Below, one piece after another: positions 1-5,893 of a stretch of 6,371 bases of DNA. Made by a program: the position numbers and the translations under genes. The number at the start of each line of letters is the position of its first letter. Positions within the stretch are counted from its first letter, which is position 1. The notes beneath the pieces are model-generated. The model was given only the letters and a program-made list of their open reading frames with translations, had not been told where the DNA came from and did not search any database. The DNA comes from Stenotrophomonas raiganjensis (SeqCode). GTDB lineage: Bacteria > Pseudomonadota > Gammaproteobacteria > Xanthomonadales > Xanthomonadaceae. Where the stretch lies: NCBI RefSeq assembly GCF_030658505.1, contig NZ_JAUTXR010000070.1, positions 1-6,371 on the forward strand, in the 5' to 3' direction.

Positions 1-130
1 GGGTGGGTGGCGCAGGGGCGTGAGCCGCATGGATGCGGCGATCGAGCTTACATGGACGTACTTGCAGCGTCCCCAGCGCCACCCACCCGCCCGGCCAAGC
101 GCGGCTTCTGCTTTTGCTTTTGCCTTCAGC
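1..130 (-). repeat. Composite intergenic repeat, left copy
   Basis: This non-coding stretch is built from nested inverted repeats. The outer arms GGGTGGGTGGCGC (1-13) and GCGCCACCCACCC (76-88) are exact reverse complements. Inside is a second hairpin, GCCGCAT (24-30) against ATGCGGC (33-39). It is followed by a hexamer tract (104-127). Read on the minus strand, the order of blocks (hexamers, a TTGG-CGGG-GGTG block, an ACGC block, then CCATG, GCTCGAT and CATCCAT) matches that of the repeat at the right end of the window. The 27 bases at 29-55 match 6345-6371 in inverted orientation at 21 of 27 positions. I recognise this type as common between genes in Stenotrophomonas/Xanthomonas, but copy number could not be checked. 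It may extend left of the window. Confidence 0.7.
104..127 (+). repeat. Hexamer tandem repeat, GCTTTT-type
   Basis: There are four consecutive 6-base units: GCTTCT, GCTTTT, GCTTTT and GCCTTC. The two central units are identical and the outer two are diverged. On the minus strand the unit reads AAAAGC, so it resembles the GCAACT hexamers at the other end of the window. The tract sits at the same place in its composite repeat as the right-hand one, and copy number may vary between strains. Confidence 0.65.
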
Positions 131-186
131 GACCACCCCACAGCCACGAGGGGCTGCGCCGTTGGCTGGAACAACCTGTTACCCAT

Positions 187-203
187 ACGGGGCATGTCCC
201 CGT
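187..203. other. Short hairpin in the leader of the first pirin gene
   Basis: ACGGGG (187-192) and CCCCGT (198-203) form a perfect six-pair stem around a five-base loop. It lies 53 bases before the pirin start codon. It has no T-tract, so it is not a typical terminator; it could be a leader structure or an operator. The rest of 131-255 shows no convincing promoter: a TTGGCT at 162-167 has only a poor -10 match downstream. Confidence 0.35.
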
Positions 204-255
204 CACAGCCGCATGCGATGCTGACCACCTGATCCCTGCCAGCGAGAACGCCCGC

Positions 256-1119
256 ATGACCACCATCATCGCCCCGCGCGTGCACGACATCGGCGGCCTC
301 GAAGTCCGCCGCGCCGTCCCCACCCTGCAGGCACGCAGCATCGGTTCGTTCGTGTTCGTCGACCAGATGGGCCCGGCACTCATGCACCCCGGCACCGCCA
401 TCGACGTGCGCCCGCATCCGCATATCGGCCTGGCCACCGTCACCTACCTGTGGTCGGGCGCGATCGGCCACCGCGACACGCTGGGTTCGGATCAGGTGAT
501 CCGCCCCGGTGACGTCAACTGGATGACCGCCGGCCGTGGCATCGCCCATTCCGAACGCACGCCGCAACCGGACCGCGACCATGACAACCCGATCCACGGC
601 ATGCAGACCTGGGTCGCGCTGCCGAAGTCGCACGAGGAGATCGAGCCGGCGTTCTACCACCATGCCGCTGCCACCCTGCCCGAGCAGCGCCGCAACGGCG
701 CCTGGCTGCGGGTGATCGCTGGCCGCGCCTATGGCGAGGAATCGCCGGTGAAAGTGTTCGCCGATACGCTCAATGTGGCGATCGATCTGGCCCCGGACGC
801 GGAAATCGACATCGACGACGGCCACCGCGAGCGCGCGTTGTACATCCTTGAGGGCGACGCGCAGTTGGATGGCGTGGACATCCCCGCACAGCACCTGGTC
901 ATCCCCGAAGCCGGCGCACGCGGCCGCCTGCGCGCAAAGACACCGGTGAAGGCGATGCTGTTCGGTGGCGAGCCGCTGGATGGCCCGCGCCACCTATGGT
1001 GGAACTTCGTGTCCAGTTCGAAGGAGCGTATCGAGCAGGCCAAGCACGACTGGGAAGCCGGTCGTTTCGGCACGATCCCCGGCGACGACAAGGAGTTCAT
1101 CCCGCTGCCGCAGTACTGA
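256..1119 (+). CDS. Pirin family protein (bicupin), first paralogue
   Basis: This 287-residue protein is a pirin-type bicupin. Family members bind a single non-haem iron in the N-terminal cupin; some (E. coli YhhW, human pirin) have quercetin 2,3-dioxygenase activity in vitro, but the physiological substrate is usually unknown. The expected iron ligands are all present: H54 and H56 in RPHPHIGLATVTY, then H98 and E100 in WMTAGRGIAHSE. The C-terminal half has the Pirin_C pattern, ending in FVSSSKERIEQAKHDW. It has no signal peptide, so it is cytoplasmic. The frame stays open back to position 7, but the extra residues translate the hexamer repeat (FCFCFC), so I chose the ATG at 256; a weak GAGA at 244-247 is the only ribosome-binding match. 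It is a different subfamily from the pirin at 2745-3596. Family is sure; substrate is unknown. Confidence 0.93.
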   Translation: MTTIIAPRVHDIGGLEVRRAVPTLQARSIGSFVFVDQMGPALMHPGTAIDVRPHPHIGLATVTYLWSGAIGHRDTLGSDQVIRPGDVNWMTAGRGIAHSERTPQPDRDHDNPIHGMQTWVALPKSHEEIEPAFYHHAAATLPEQRRNGAWLRVIAGRAYGEESPVKVFADTLNVAIDLAPDAEIDIDDGHRERALYILEGDAQLDGVDIPAQHLVIPEAGARGRLRAKTPVKAMLFGGEPLDGPRHLWWNFVSSSKERIEQAKHDWEAGRFGTIPGDDKEFIPLPQY

Positions 1120-1143
1120 GCATCGCGTGTTGCACACATCCGA

Positions 1144-1161
1144 GGGTGTATCCCTGCACCC
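1144..1161. terminator. Weak hairpin after the first pirin gene
   Basis: GGGTG (1144-1148) pairs with CACCC (1157-1161) around an eight-base loop, 25 bases after the pirin stop codon. CC before and GG after can extend the stem with a bulge. There is no T-tract, so termination here is only possible. It is the only stem-loop of note between the pirin and the aqpZ promoter region. Confidence 0.3.
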
Positions 1162-1194
1162 GGTGTTGACGCTACAGTCACCCGCTGATCATTG

Positions 1195-1216
1195 AAATGT
1201 GACATAAATCACACTT
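1195..1216. promoter_or_regulatory. Near-consensus Clp/CRP box upstream of aqpZ
   Basis: The core is TGTGA (1198-1202), six bases, TCACA (1209-1213), an exact match to the CRP-family consensus, flanked by AAA on the left and CTT on the right. In Xanthomonadaceae the CRP homologue Clp recognises this motif. The centre (1205.5) is only about 35 bases before the aqpZ start codon. Class II activation at -41.5 would put the transcript start inside the coding region. A box over the -10 (CATAAA, 1203-1208, is the best -10-like hexamer) or over the start point fits repression better. The site is plain from the sequence; the direction of control is inferred. Confidence 0.75.
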
Positions 1217-1225
1217 TCGACCGTC

Positions 1226-1232
1226 AAAGGAG
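1226..1232 (+). promoter_or_regulatory. Ribosome binding site of aqpZ
   Basis: AAAGGAG is an almost perfect anti-16S match. Its AGGAG ends eight bases before the ATG at 1241. It therefore selects that ATG over the in-frame GTG at 1232, which overlaps the site, and over the ATG at 1247, which is spaced too far. Confidence 0.85.
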
Positions 1233-1240
1233 TGCAACAC

Positions 1241-1960
1241 ATGAGCATGGGTAAACGCTTGTCCGCCGAGTTCCTCGGTACGTTCTGGCTGGTTCTGGGT
1301 GGCTGCGGCAGCGCAGTGCTGGCCGCCAAGTTCGGTGGCGACGGCAATCCACTGGGCATCGGATTCCTCGGCGTGGCGCTCGCCTTCGGCCTGACCGTGG
1401 TGACCGGCGCCTATGCGTTCGGCCATATCTCCGGTGCGCACTTCAATCCGGCGGTCAGCGTCGGCCTGTGGGCGGGTGGTCGCTTCCCGACCAAGGACCT
1501 GATTCCGTACATCATCGCCCAGGTGGCAGGCGGCCTGCTGGCGGGCTTCATCCTGCTGCAGATCGCCTCCGGCGCCAGTGGCTTCGCCATCGACGGCAGC
1601 CAGGCGGGCGCGTTCGCCAGCAACGGCTATGGCGCGCTGTCGCCCGGTGGCTACAGCGTGGCGGCGGCCTTCCTGTGCGAAGTGGTACTGACCGCCGTGT
1701 TCCTGATCGTGATCATGGGCTCCACCCACGGCAAGGCTCCGGCCGGCTTCGCGCCGCTGGCGATCGGCCTGTCGCTGACCCTGATCCACCTGATCAGCAT
1801 CCCGGTCACCAACACGTCGGTGAACCCGGCCCGCTCCACGGCCGTGGCCTTCTTCGCCGGCAGCGGTGCGGTCAGCCAACTGTGGCTGTTCTGGGTCGCC
1901 CCGCTGCTGGGCGGCGCGATCGGCGGCATCATCTACAAGTGGATCGGCAACGACCGCTGA
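1241..1960 (+). CDS. aqpZ: Aquaporin Z, water channel
   Basis: This 239-residue inner-membrane channel passes water in both directions along osmotic gradients (E. coli AqpZ is 231 residues). Both family signatures are intact: NPA at 69-71 in [10 protein letters not shown] and NPA at 195-197 in NTSVNPARS. The selectivity-filter residues are the water-specific set F49, H183, T192 and R198, corresponding to F43, H174, T183 and R189 of E. coli AqpZ. A glycerol facilitator (GlpF) would lack the His and have a more open filter, so this is AqpZ rather than GlpF. Six hydrophobic helices plus two half-helices are visible; the N-terminus [18 protein letters not shown] is typical. It appears monocistronic, with its own Clp box and ribosome binding site upstream and a strong hairpin 11 bases after the stop. 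Confidence 0.96.
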   Translation: MSMGKRLSAEFLGTFWLVLGGCGSAVLAAKFGGDGNPLGIGFLGVALAFGLTVVTGAYAFGHISGAHFNPAVSVGLWAGGRFPTKDLIPYIIAQVAGGLLAGFILLQIASGASGFAIDGSQAGAFASNGYGALSPGGYSVAAAFLCEVVLTAVFLIVIMGSTHGKAPAGFAPLAIGLSLTLIHLISIPVTNTSVNPARSTAVAFFAGSGAVSQLWLFWVAPLLGGAIGGIIYKWIGNDR

Positions 1961-1971
1961 AGCCTGTGCGG

Positions 1972-2002
1972 ACCATTGCGGTCGAAGGTCGGCCGCAATG
2001 GT
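1972..2002 (+). terminator. Strong stem-loop after aqpZ
   Basis: ACCATTGCGG (1972-1981) and CCGCAATGGT (1993-2002) are exact complements. The stem continues inward with a T-G wobble, C-G, G-C and A-T, for 14 pairs around an AGG loop (1986-1988). It starts 11 bases after the aqpZ stop. The downstream sequence (TGCGCTTG) is not a T-tract, so it may act as a terminator or as a 3' stabilising structure. Confidence 0.65.
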
Positions 2003-2018
2003 TGCGCTTGTAACCGCA

Positions 2019-2040
2019 ATTTGTGCGATCGCTCACGTTC
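2019..2040. promoter_or_regulatory. Possible weaker Clp/CRP-like box
   Basis: TGTGC (2022-2026), six bases, TCACG (2033-2037): both inner four-base cores, TGTG and TCAC, are intact with correct spacing; the fifth base of one half and the last of the other differ from consensus. About 13 of 22 positions match the extended E. coli consensus. It lies 118 bases before the start of the exported protein at 2158. No convincing sigma-70 promoter is visible; GTTAAG at 2042-2047 is a possible -10. Confidence 0.35.
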
Positions 2041-2082
2041 CGTTAAGGTTGAGTTGACCGTCCGTGCACATGCCGGCCGGGG

Positions 2083-2105
2083 TGGCATCCGGGGATGGGA
2101 TGCCA
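2083..2105 (+). other. Leader hairpin of the small exported protein gene
   Basis: TGGCATCC (2083-2090) pairs perfectly with GGATGCCA (2098-2105) around a seven-base G-rich loop. It ends 52 bases before the start codon at 2158. It could stabilise the 5' end of the mRNA or take part in leader regulation. It matches no riboswitch that I know. Confidence 0.4.
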
Positions 2106-2157
2106 ACGCTGCCCGTCCATCAGGCGGCGCCAAACGACACACCACCTTGGGGGATGC

Positions 2158-2616
2158 ATGAAGTTCGCGCCTGTAGTGTTGTCCAGCCTGCTGTTCGCTG
2201 CGGCCCAGGCCGCCGCGCAGGCTCCCACCGAATGTCCGTCGCTGCCTGCCAGCAGCGGCCTGCAATGGCAGCAGCAGGTGCAGGCCGATTTCCTGGTCTG
2301 CCGCGCCAGCACCGGCGACGGCCGCGAAGTACTGAGCCTGATGCTCAGCGCGCGTGACCCGTCCATTCCGCTGAACCGCTCGCTGCGCCAGGAAAAAGGC
2401 AGCTTCGGCGGTGAATCGCTCTACTGGTACCAGCCCGACCTCGGTGGCCAGCAGCCGCCAGGCTATGCCGAGCGCCGGATCAGCGTGGTCAAGCTCGACA
2501 AAGGGCGCTACGCGCAGATTTCGCTGTATCCGGACAGCGCGCAGGAACTGGGGTCACTGCAACAGCTGGCGCAGGGCATGAGCCTGACTCCGTCGGCCGT
2601 CGCGGCGGGGCGCTGA
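2158..2616 (+). CDS. Small exported protein of unknown function
   Basis: I do not recognise a family. The 152-residue product starts with a Sec signal peptide: MKF, a hydrophobic stretch VVLSSLLFAAAQAA, and a likely cleavage at AQA before P23. The mature protein of about 130 residues has two cysteines, C26 and C48, that could form a disulphide in the periplasm. It is otherwise Gln/Ser/Leu-rich, with aromatic residues in ESLYWYQPD and RYAQISLYPDS, and no transmembrane helix or lipobox. The start at 2158 is preceded by GGGGGA (2149-2154); the same frame opens earlier, but only this ATG gives a signal peptide. It has its own hairpins before and after, so it is probably transcribed alone. Coding potential is supported by the signal peptide and codon bias. 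Confidence 0.8.
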   Translation: MKFAPVVLSSLLFAAAQAAAQAPTECPSLPASSGLQWQQQVQADFLVCRASTGDGREVLSLMLSARDPSIPLNRSLRQEKGSFGGESLYWYQPDLGGQQPPGYAERRISVVKLDKGRYAQISLYPDSAQELGSLQQLAQGMSLTPSAVAAGR

Positions 2617-2622
2617 GGGTGA

Positions 2623-2650
2623 CGGGGATGACTGCCTGGCAGCATCCCCG
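2623..2650 (+). terminator. Stem-loop after the small exported protein
   Basis: CGGGGATG (2623-2630) pairs with CATCCCCG (2643-2650), eight perfect pairs. Between them, CTGC and GCAG (2632-2642) form an inner stem after a bulged A. It begins seven bases after the stop codon. It has no T-tract, as is common for GC-rich genomes. Confidence 0.6.
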
Positions 2651-2670
2651 CAATGCGACCCGGTCCGAAG

Positions 2671-2697
2671 GTCGTGCCTGCCACTGGCTGGCAGACC
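2671..2697 (+). repeat. SMAG-like REP element, plus-strand half of a pair
   Basis: A GTCG head is followed by the imperfect hairpin TGCCTGCCACTGGCTGGCA (2675-2693; one T-T mismatch in a seven-pair stem) and then GACC. This is the layout of the SMAG REP sequences of S. maltophilia, whose head is normally GTAG. It is the more degenerate member; 23 of 27 positions align with the reverse complement of 2718-2743. Confidence 0.75.
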
Positions 2698-2717
2698 CTT
2701 CGATCCTGATCAGAAGA

Positions 2718-2743
2718 GGTTGCCGGCCAGCGGCCGGCACGAC
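2718..2743 (-). repeat. SMAG-like REP element, minus-strand half of a pair
   Basis: On the minus strand this reads a GTCG head, then TGCCGGCC, a GCT loop and GGCCGGCA (an eight-pair perfect hairpin), then ACC. The hairpin sequence is that of a typical SMAG element. With 2671-2697 it forms an inverted pair separated by 20 bases, so the whole can also fold as one long hairpin (GTCGTGCC against GGCACGAC). It sits one base from the stop codon of the minus-strand pirin, where it could serve as a terminator for both convergent genes. Confidence 0.8.
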
Positions 2744-2744
2744 C

Positions 2745-3596
2745 TCAGAACTTGCCTTCCTGGAAATCGACGAAGGCCTGCATCAGTTCCTGCCGCGTGT
2801 TCATCACGAACGGGCCATGCCGCATCACCGGCTCGCGCAGCGGACGGCCCGCCACCAGGATCAACCGCGCGCCTTCGCTGCCGGCCGAGAGGTGCAGCTG
2901 CTCGCCACCCCCGAGCACCGCCAGCTCCTGGTGCGCCACGTCACGCGCAGCGTCCTGCTCACCGACGGTCATCGCTCCTTCGAACACGTACGCAAACGCG
3001 TTGTGCCCTTCCGGCAGTGTGTAGGTCCAGGCACGATCAGGCGCCAGCGTGATGTCGAGATAGAGCGGATCGGTCGCCGGCTGCACGATCGGGCCGAGGG
3101 TGCCATCCACGCTGCCGGCAATCACCTTCACTGTCACCCCCGGCTCCGGCTGCACCACCGGAATCCGCTCGGGCGCGAATTCCTGGTACTTCGGATCCGT
3201 CATCTTCTCCTTCGCCGGCAGGTTCACCCACAGCTGGAAGCCGCGCATCTGCCCGCTTTCCTGCTCGGGCATTTCCGAATGCACCAGGCCGCGGCCGGCG
3301 GTCATCCACTGCACGCTGCCCGGCGTCAGCAGGCCTTCGTTGCCGTGGTTGTCGCGATGCCGCATGCGCCCGTCGAGCATGTAGGTCACGGTCTCAAAGC
3401 CGCGGTGCGGATGCTCCGGGAAACCGGCGATGTAGTCCTCGGCGCGGTCGGTGCCGAATTCATCGAGCAGCAGGAACGGATCGAGGTCGGGCAGCCCCGG
3501 GCCGCCGATGACGCGGGTCAGGCGCACGCCGGCACCGTCGGAGGTGGGCATGCCACGGATGGTACGCAGCACGCGGACCGGTTCGGGAAAGCTCAT
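2745..3596 (-). CDS. Pirin family protein (bicupin), second paralogue
   Basis: This 283-residue protein is close to the canonical pirin/YhhW pattern. The iron ligands are H62 and H64 in EHPHRGFETVTY and H106 and E108 in WMTAGRGLVHSEMPE. The C-terminal cupin (about residues 170-283) contains LPEGHNAFAYVFEGA and LILVAGRPLREPVMRHGPFV, typical of Pirin_C. Relatives are cytoplasmic iron proteins, some with quercetinase activity in vitro; the real substrate here cannot be told. The frame extends 24 residues upstream, but the ATG at 3596 has an AGGAG five bases before it and gives the usual family length, so I chose it. It is convergent with the exported-protein gene and divergent from cstA, with 215 bases between the starts. 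The first pirin (256-1119) shares the fold but differs in most of its sequence, so recent duplication is unlikely. Confidence 0.95.
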   Translation of the reverse strand: MSFPEPVRVLRTIRGMPTSDGAGVRLTRVIGGPGLPDLDPFLLLDEFGTDRAEDYIAGFPEHPHRGFETVTYMLDGRMRHRDNHGNEGLLTPGSVQWMTAGRGLVHSEMPEQESGQMRGFQLWVNLPAKEKMTDPKYQEFAPERIPVVQPEPGVTVKVIAGSVDGTLGPIVQPATDPLYLDITLAPDRAWTYTLPEGHNAFAYVFEGAMTVGEQDAARDVAHQELAVLGGGEQLHLSAGSEGARLILVAGRPLREPVMRHGPFVMNTRQELMQAFVDFQEGKF

Positions 3597-3601
3597 GGCG
3601 A

Positions 3602-3606
3602 CTCCT
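3602..3606 (-). promoter_or_regulatory. Ribosome binding site of the second pirin
   Basis: The plus strand reads CTCCT, which is AGGAG on the coding strand, five bases before the ATG at 3596. It settles the start codon against the longer open frame that begins at 3668. Confidence 0.75.
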
Positions 3607-3610
3607 GTTG

Positions 3611-3638
3611 GATGGATGCCACTGAAGATGGACGCCAC
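3611..3638. repeat. Short direct repeat in the leader of the second pirin
   Basis: GATGGATGCCAC (3611-3622) recurs as GATGGACGCCAC (3627-3638) with a 16-base period and one mismatch; a shorter relative, ATGGACG, follows at 3653-3659. It lies just upstream of the minus-strand start at 3596. It could be a regulator site or chance similarity in a GC-rich region. Confidence 0.35.
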
Positions 3639-3691
3639 ACGACTGCACGCCAATGGACGGCGCCGCAACCGATTGTTCCATCCCTGATGTT

Positions 3692-3737
3692 CGCTGCATG
3701 TCAGCGTGCCCTGCGTACGACCAAAGTACTACCGCAG
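3692..3737. promoter_or_regulatory. Candidate operator region upstream of cstA
   Basis: CGCTG (3692-3696) and CAGCG (3702-3706) form an inverted repeat with a five-base spacer. Next, TACGACC (3716-3722) and TACTACC (3727-3733) form a direct repeat with an 11-base period, about one helical turn, enclosed by CTGCG (3711-3715) and CGCAG (3733-3737). This layout, 75-120 bases before cstA, suggests an activator site. TTGACC (3754-3759) could be a -35, but no good -10 is seen, which fits an activator-dependent promoter. In other gammaproteobacteria acs and cstA-like genes can be controlled by the CrbS/CrbR (MxtR/ErdR) two-component system; whether that applies here is speculation. Confidence 0.4.
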
Positions 3738-3811
3738 ATTCGTCCTGTGCCAATTGACCCTGTCGAAGGCAAGCAGGACTCTTTGACTGTCTTTCCGGGA
3801 GAGAGCACCTC

Positions 3812-5893
3812 ATGAAAGGGTTTTCCAAACTGGGCTGGGCGGTACTCGCTCTGCTCGGCGCGTTCTGTCTGGGCACCGTGGCGCTGCGCCGCGGCGAACA
3901 CATCAATGCCCTGTGGATCGTCGTCGCGGCGGTATCGCTGTACCTCGTTGCCTATCGCTTCTACAGCCTGTTCATCGCCAACAAGGTGATGCAGCTCGAT
4001 CCGACCCGGGCCACCCCGGCGGTGATCAACAACGATGGCCTGGACTACGTGCCGACCAACAAGCACGTGCTGTTCGGCCACCACTTCGCCGCCATTGCCG
4101 GTGCCGGCCCGCTGGTCGGCCCGGTGCTGGCAGCGCAGATGGGCTACCTGCCCGGCCTGCTGTGGCTGGTGGTGGGTGTGGTACTGGCCGGTGCGGTGCA
4201 GGACTTCATGGTGCTGTTCCTGTCCAGCCGCCGCAATGGCCGCTCGCTGGGTGACCTGGTGCGCGAGGAGATGGGCCAGGTGCCCGGCACCATCGCCCTG
4301 TTCGGCGCGTTCCTGATCATGATCATCATCCTGGCGGTGCTGGCGATGGTGGTGGTCAAGGCGCTGGCCGAGAGTCCCTGGGGCATGTTCACGGTGATCG
4401 CGACGATGCCCATCGCGATCCTGATGGGCGTGTACATGCGCTACATCCGCCCCGGCAGGATCGGCGAGATCTCCGTAGTCGGCCTGATCCTGCTGCTGGC
4501 CGCGATCTGGTACGGCGGCAAGGTCGCCGCCGATCCGGTCTGGGGCCCCGCCTTCACCTTCACCGGCACCCAGATCACCTGGATGCTGATCGGCTATGGC
4601 TTCGTCGCCTCGGTGCTGCCGGTGTGGCTGCTGCTGGCCCCGCGCGATTACCTGTCGACCTTCCTCAAGATCGGCACCATCATCGCGCTGGCCATCGGCA
4701 TCCTGGTGGTGATGCCGGAACTGAAGATGCCGGCACTGACCCAGTTCGCCGCCAGCGGTGATGGCCCGGTGTGGAAGGGCGGCATGTTCCCGTTCCTGTT
4801 CATCACCATCGCCTGCGGTGCGGTCTCTGGATTCCATGCGCTGATTTCCTCCGGCACCACGCCGAAGCTGCTGGCCAATGAAGCGCACATGCGCTACATC
4901 GGCTACGGCGGCATGCTGATGGAATCGTTCGTGGCGGTGATGGCGCTGGTCGCGGCCTCCATCATCGATCCGGGCATCTACTTCGCGATGAACAGCCCGG
5001 CGGCGGTGATCGGTGCCGATGCTGCGTCGGCGGCGCACTACATCACCAACACCTGGGGCTTCACCATCACGCCCGAGCAGCTGACCGCGACCGCGGCGGC
5101 AATTGGCGAGCCGACCATCCTGCACCGCGCCGGTGGCGCGCCGACACTGGCGGTGGGCATCGCGCAGATCCTGCACCAGGCCATCCCCAGCAGCAGCGAC
5201 GCGATGATGGCGTTCTGGTACCACTTCGCGATCCTGTTCGAAGCACTGTTCATCCTGACCGCGGTGGACGCCGGTACCCGCGCCGGACGCTTCATGCTGC
5301 AGGACCTGCTGGGCAACTTCGTGCCGGCCCTGAAGAAAACCGAGTCGTGGACCGCCAACATCATCGGTACGGCTGGCTGCGTGGCGCTGTGGGGCTACCT
5401 GCTCTACACCGGCGTGGTCGATCCGTTCGGGGGCATCCAGACGCTGTGGCCGCTGTTCGGCATTTCCAACCAGATGCTGGCCGGTATCGCGCTGATGCTG
5501 GGCACGGTGGTGCTGTTCAAGATGAAGCGTGACCGCTATGCATGGGTTACCGCGGTACCGGCCGTGTGGCTGCTGATCTGCACCACCTACGCCGGTTTCA
5601 TCAAGATCTTCGACAGCAACCCGGCACAGGGTTTCCTGGCCCAGGCACACAAGTTCCAGGCCGCGCTCGCCAGCGATACGATCACCGCACCGGCCAAGTC
5701 GGTCGCGCAGATGAAGCAGATCGTGGTCAACGCCTACGTCAATACCGGCCTGACCGCGCTGTTCCTGCTGGTGGTGGGTGCAGTGCTGGTGTATTCGATC
5801 AAGACCATCCTGGCGGCACGCCGCAACCCGCAGCGCAGCGACCGCGAGACCCCGTACGTGGCACTGAAGCCGCATGAAATGGTGGACCTGTGA
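3812..5893 (+). CDS. cstA: CstA/BtsT-family carbon starvation transporter
   Basis: This 693-residue inner-membrane protein matches CstA of E. coli (701 residues) in length and motifs. In E. coli CstA and BtsT take up pyruvate, and CstA was first linked to peptide uptake in starvation. The family core is visible: [18 protein letters not shown] and [13 protein letters not shown] in the first third, long hydrophobic helices such as residues 160-182, [16 protein letters not shown] from S339, and a hydrophobic C-terminal block with [18 protein letters not shown]. Some 16-18 membrane segments are expected. The ATG at 3812 follows a GGGAGAGAG purine run. It overlaps the start of ybdD by one base, so the two are translated together. 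Substrate by homology is pyruvate, possibly peptides; it cannot be told apart from BtsT by sequence alone. A long antisense open frame here is only a codon-bias shadow. Confidence 0.95.
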   Translation: MKGFSKLGWAVLALLGAFCLGTVALRRGEHINALWIVVAAVSLYLVAYRFYSLFIANKVMQLDPTRATPAVINNDGLDYVPTNKHVLFGHHFAAIAGAGPLVGPVLAAQMGYLPGLLWLVVGVVLAGAVQDFMVLFLSSRRNGRSLGDLVREEMGQVPGTIALFGAFLIMIIILAVLAMVVVKALAESPWGMFTVIATMPIAILMGVYMRYIRPGRIGEISVVGLILLLAAIWYGGKVAADPVWGPAFTFTGTQITWMLIGYGFVASVLPVWLLLAPRDYLSTFLKIGTIIALAIGILVVMPELKMPALTQFAASGDGPVWKGGMFPFLFITIACGAVSGFHALISSGTTPKLLANEAHMRYIGYGGMLMESFVAVMALVAASIIDPGIYFAMNSPAAVIGADAASAAHYITNTWGFTITPEQLTATAAAIGEPTILHRAGGAPTLAVGIAQILHQAIPSSSDAMMAFWYHFAILFEALFILTAVDAGTRAGRFMLQDLLGNFVPALKKTESWTANIIGTAGCVALWGYLLYTGVVDPFGGIQTLWPLFGISNQMLAGIALMLGTVVLFKMKRDRYAWVTAVPAVWLLICTTYAGFIKIFDSNPAQGFLAQAHKFQAALASDTITAPAKSVAQMKQIVVNAYVNTGLTALFLLVVGAVLVYSIKTILAARRNPQRSDRETPYVALKPHEMVDL

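Noticed and set aside
7..255. 83-residue N-terminal extension of the first pirin
   Set aside because: The extension translates the intergenic repeat and its hexamers (FCFCFC). Family similarity starts at the ATG at 256.
1166..1194. TTGACG as the -35 of the aqpZ promoter
   Set aside because: At 16-18 base spacing the -10 candidates match the consensus at only one or two positions, so I did not list a promoter.
1178..1879. 233-residue minus-strand open frame over aqpZ
   Set aside because: It has a composition typical of an antisense shadow and crosses the Clp box and aqpZ ribosome binding site.
3754..3790. Sigma-54 or strong sigma-70 promoter for cstA
   Set aside because: There is no GG-N10-GC pair of the sigma-54 type. 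TTGACC has no good -10 at 16-18 bases.
2619..3815. 398-residue open frame on the plus strand
   Set aside because: It lies antisense to the second pirin, which has full motifs and a good ribosome binding site. This frame starts in a terminator hairpin and runs through the SMAG pair, so it is a shadow.
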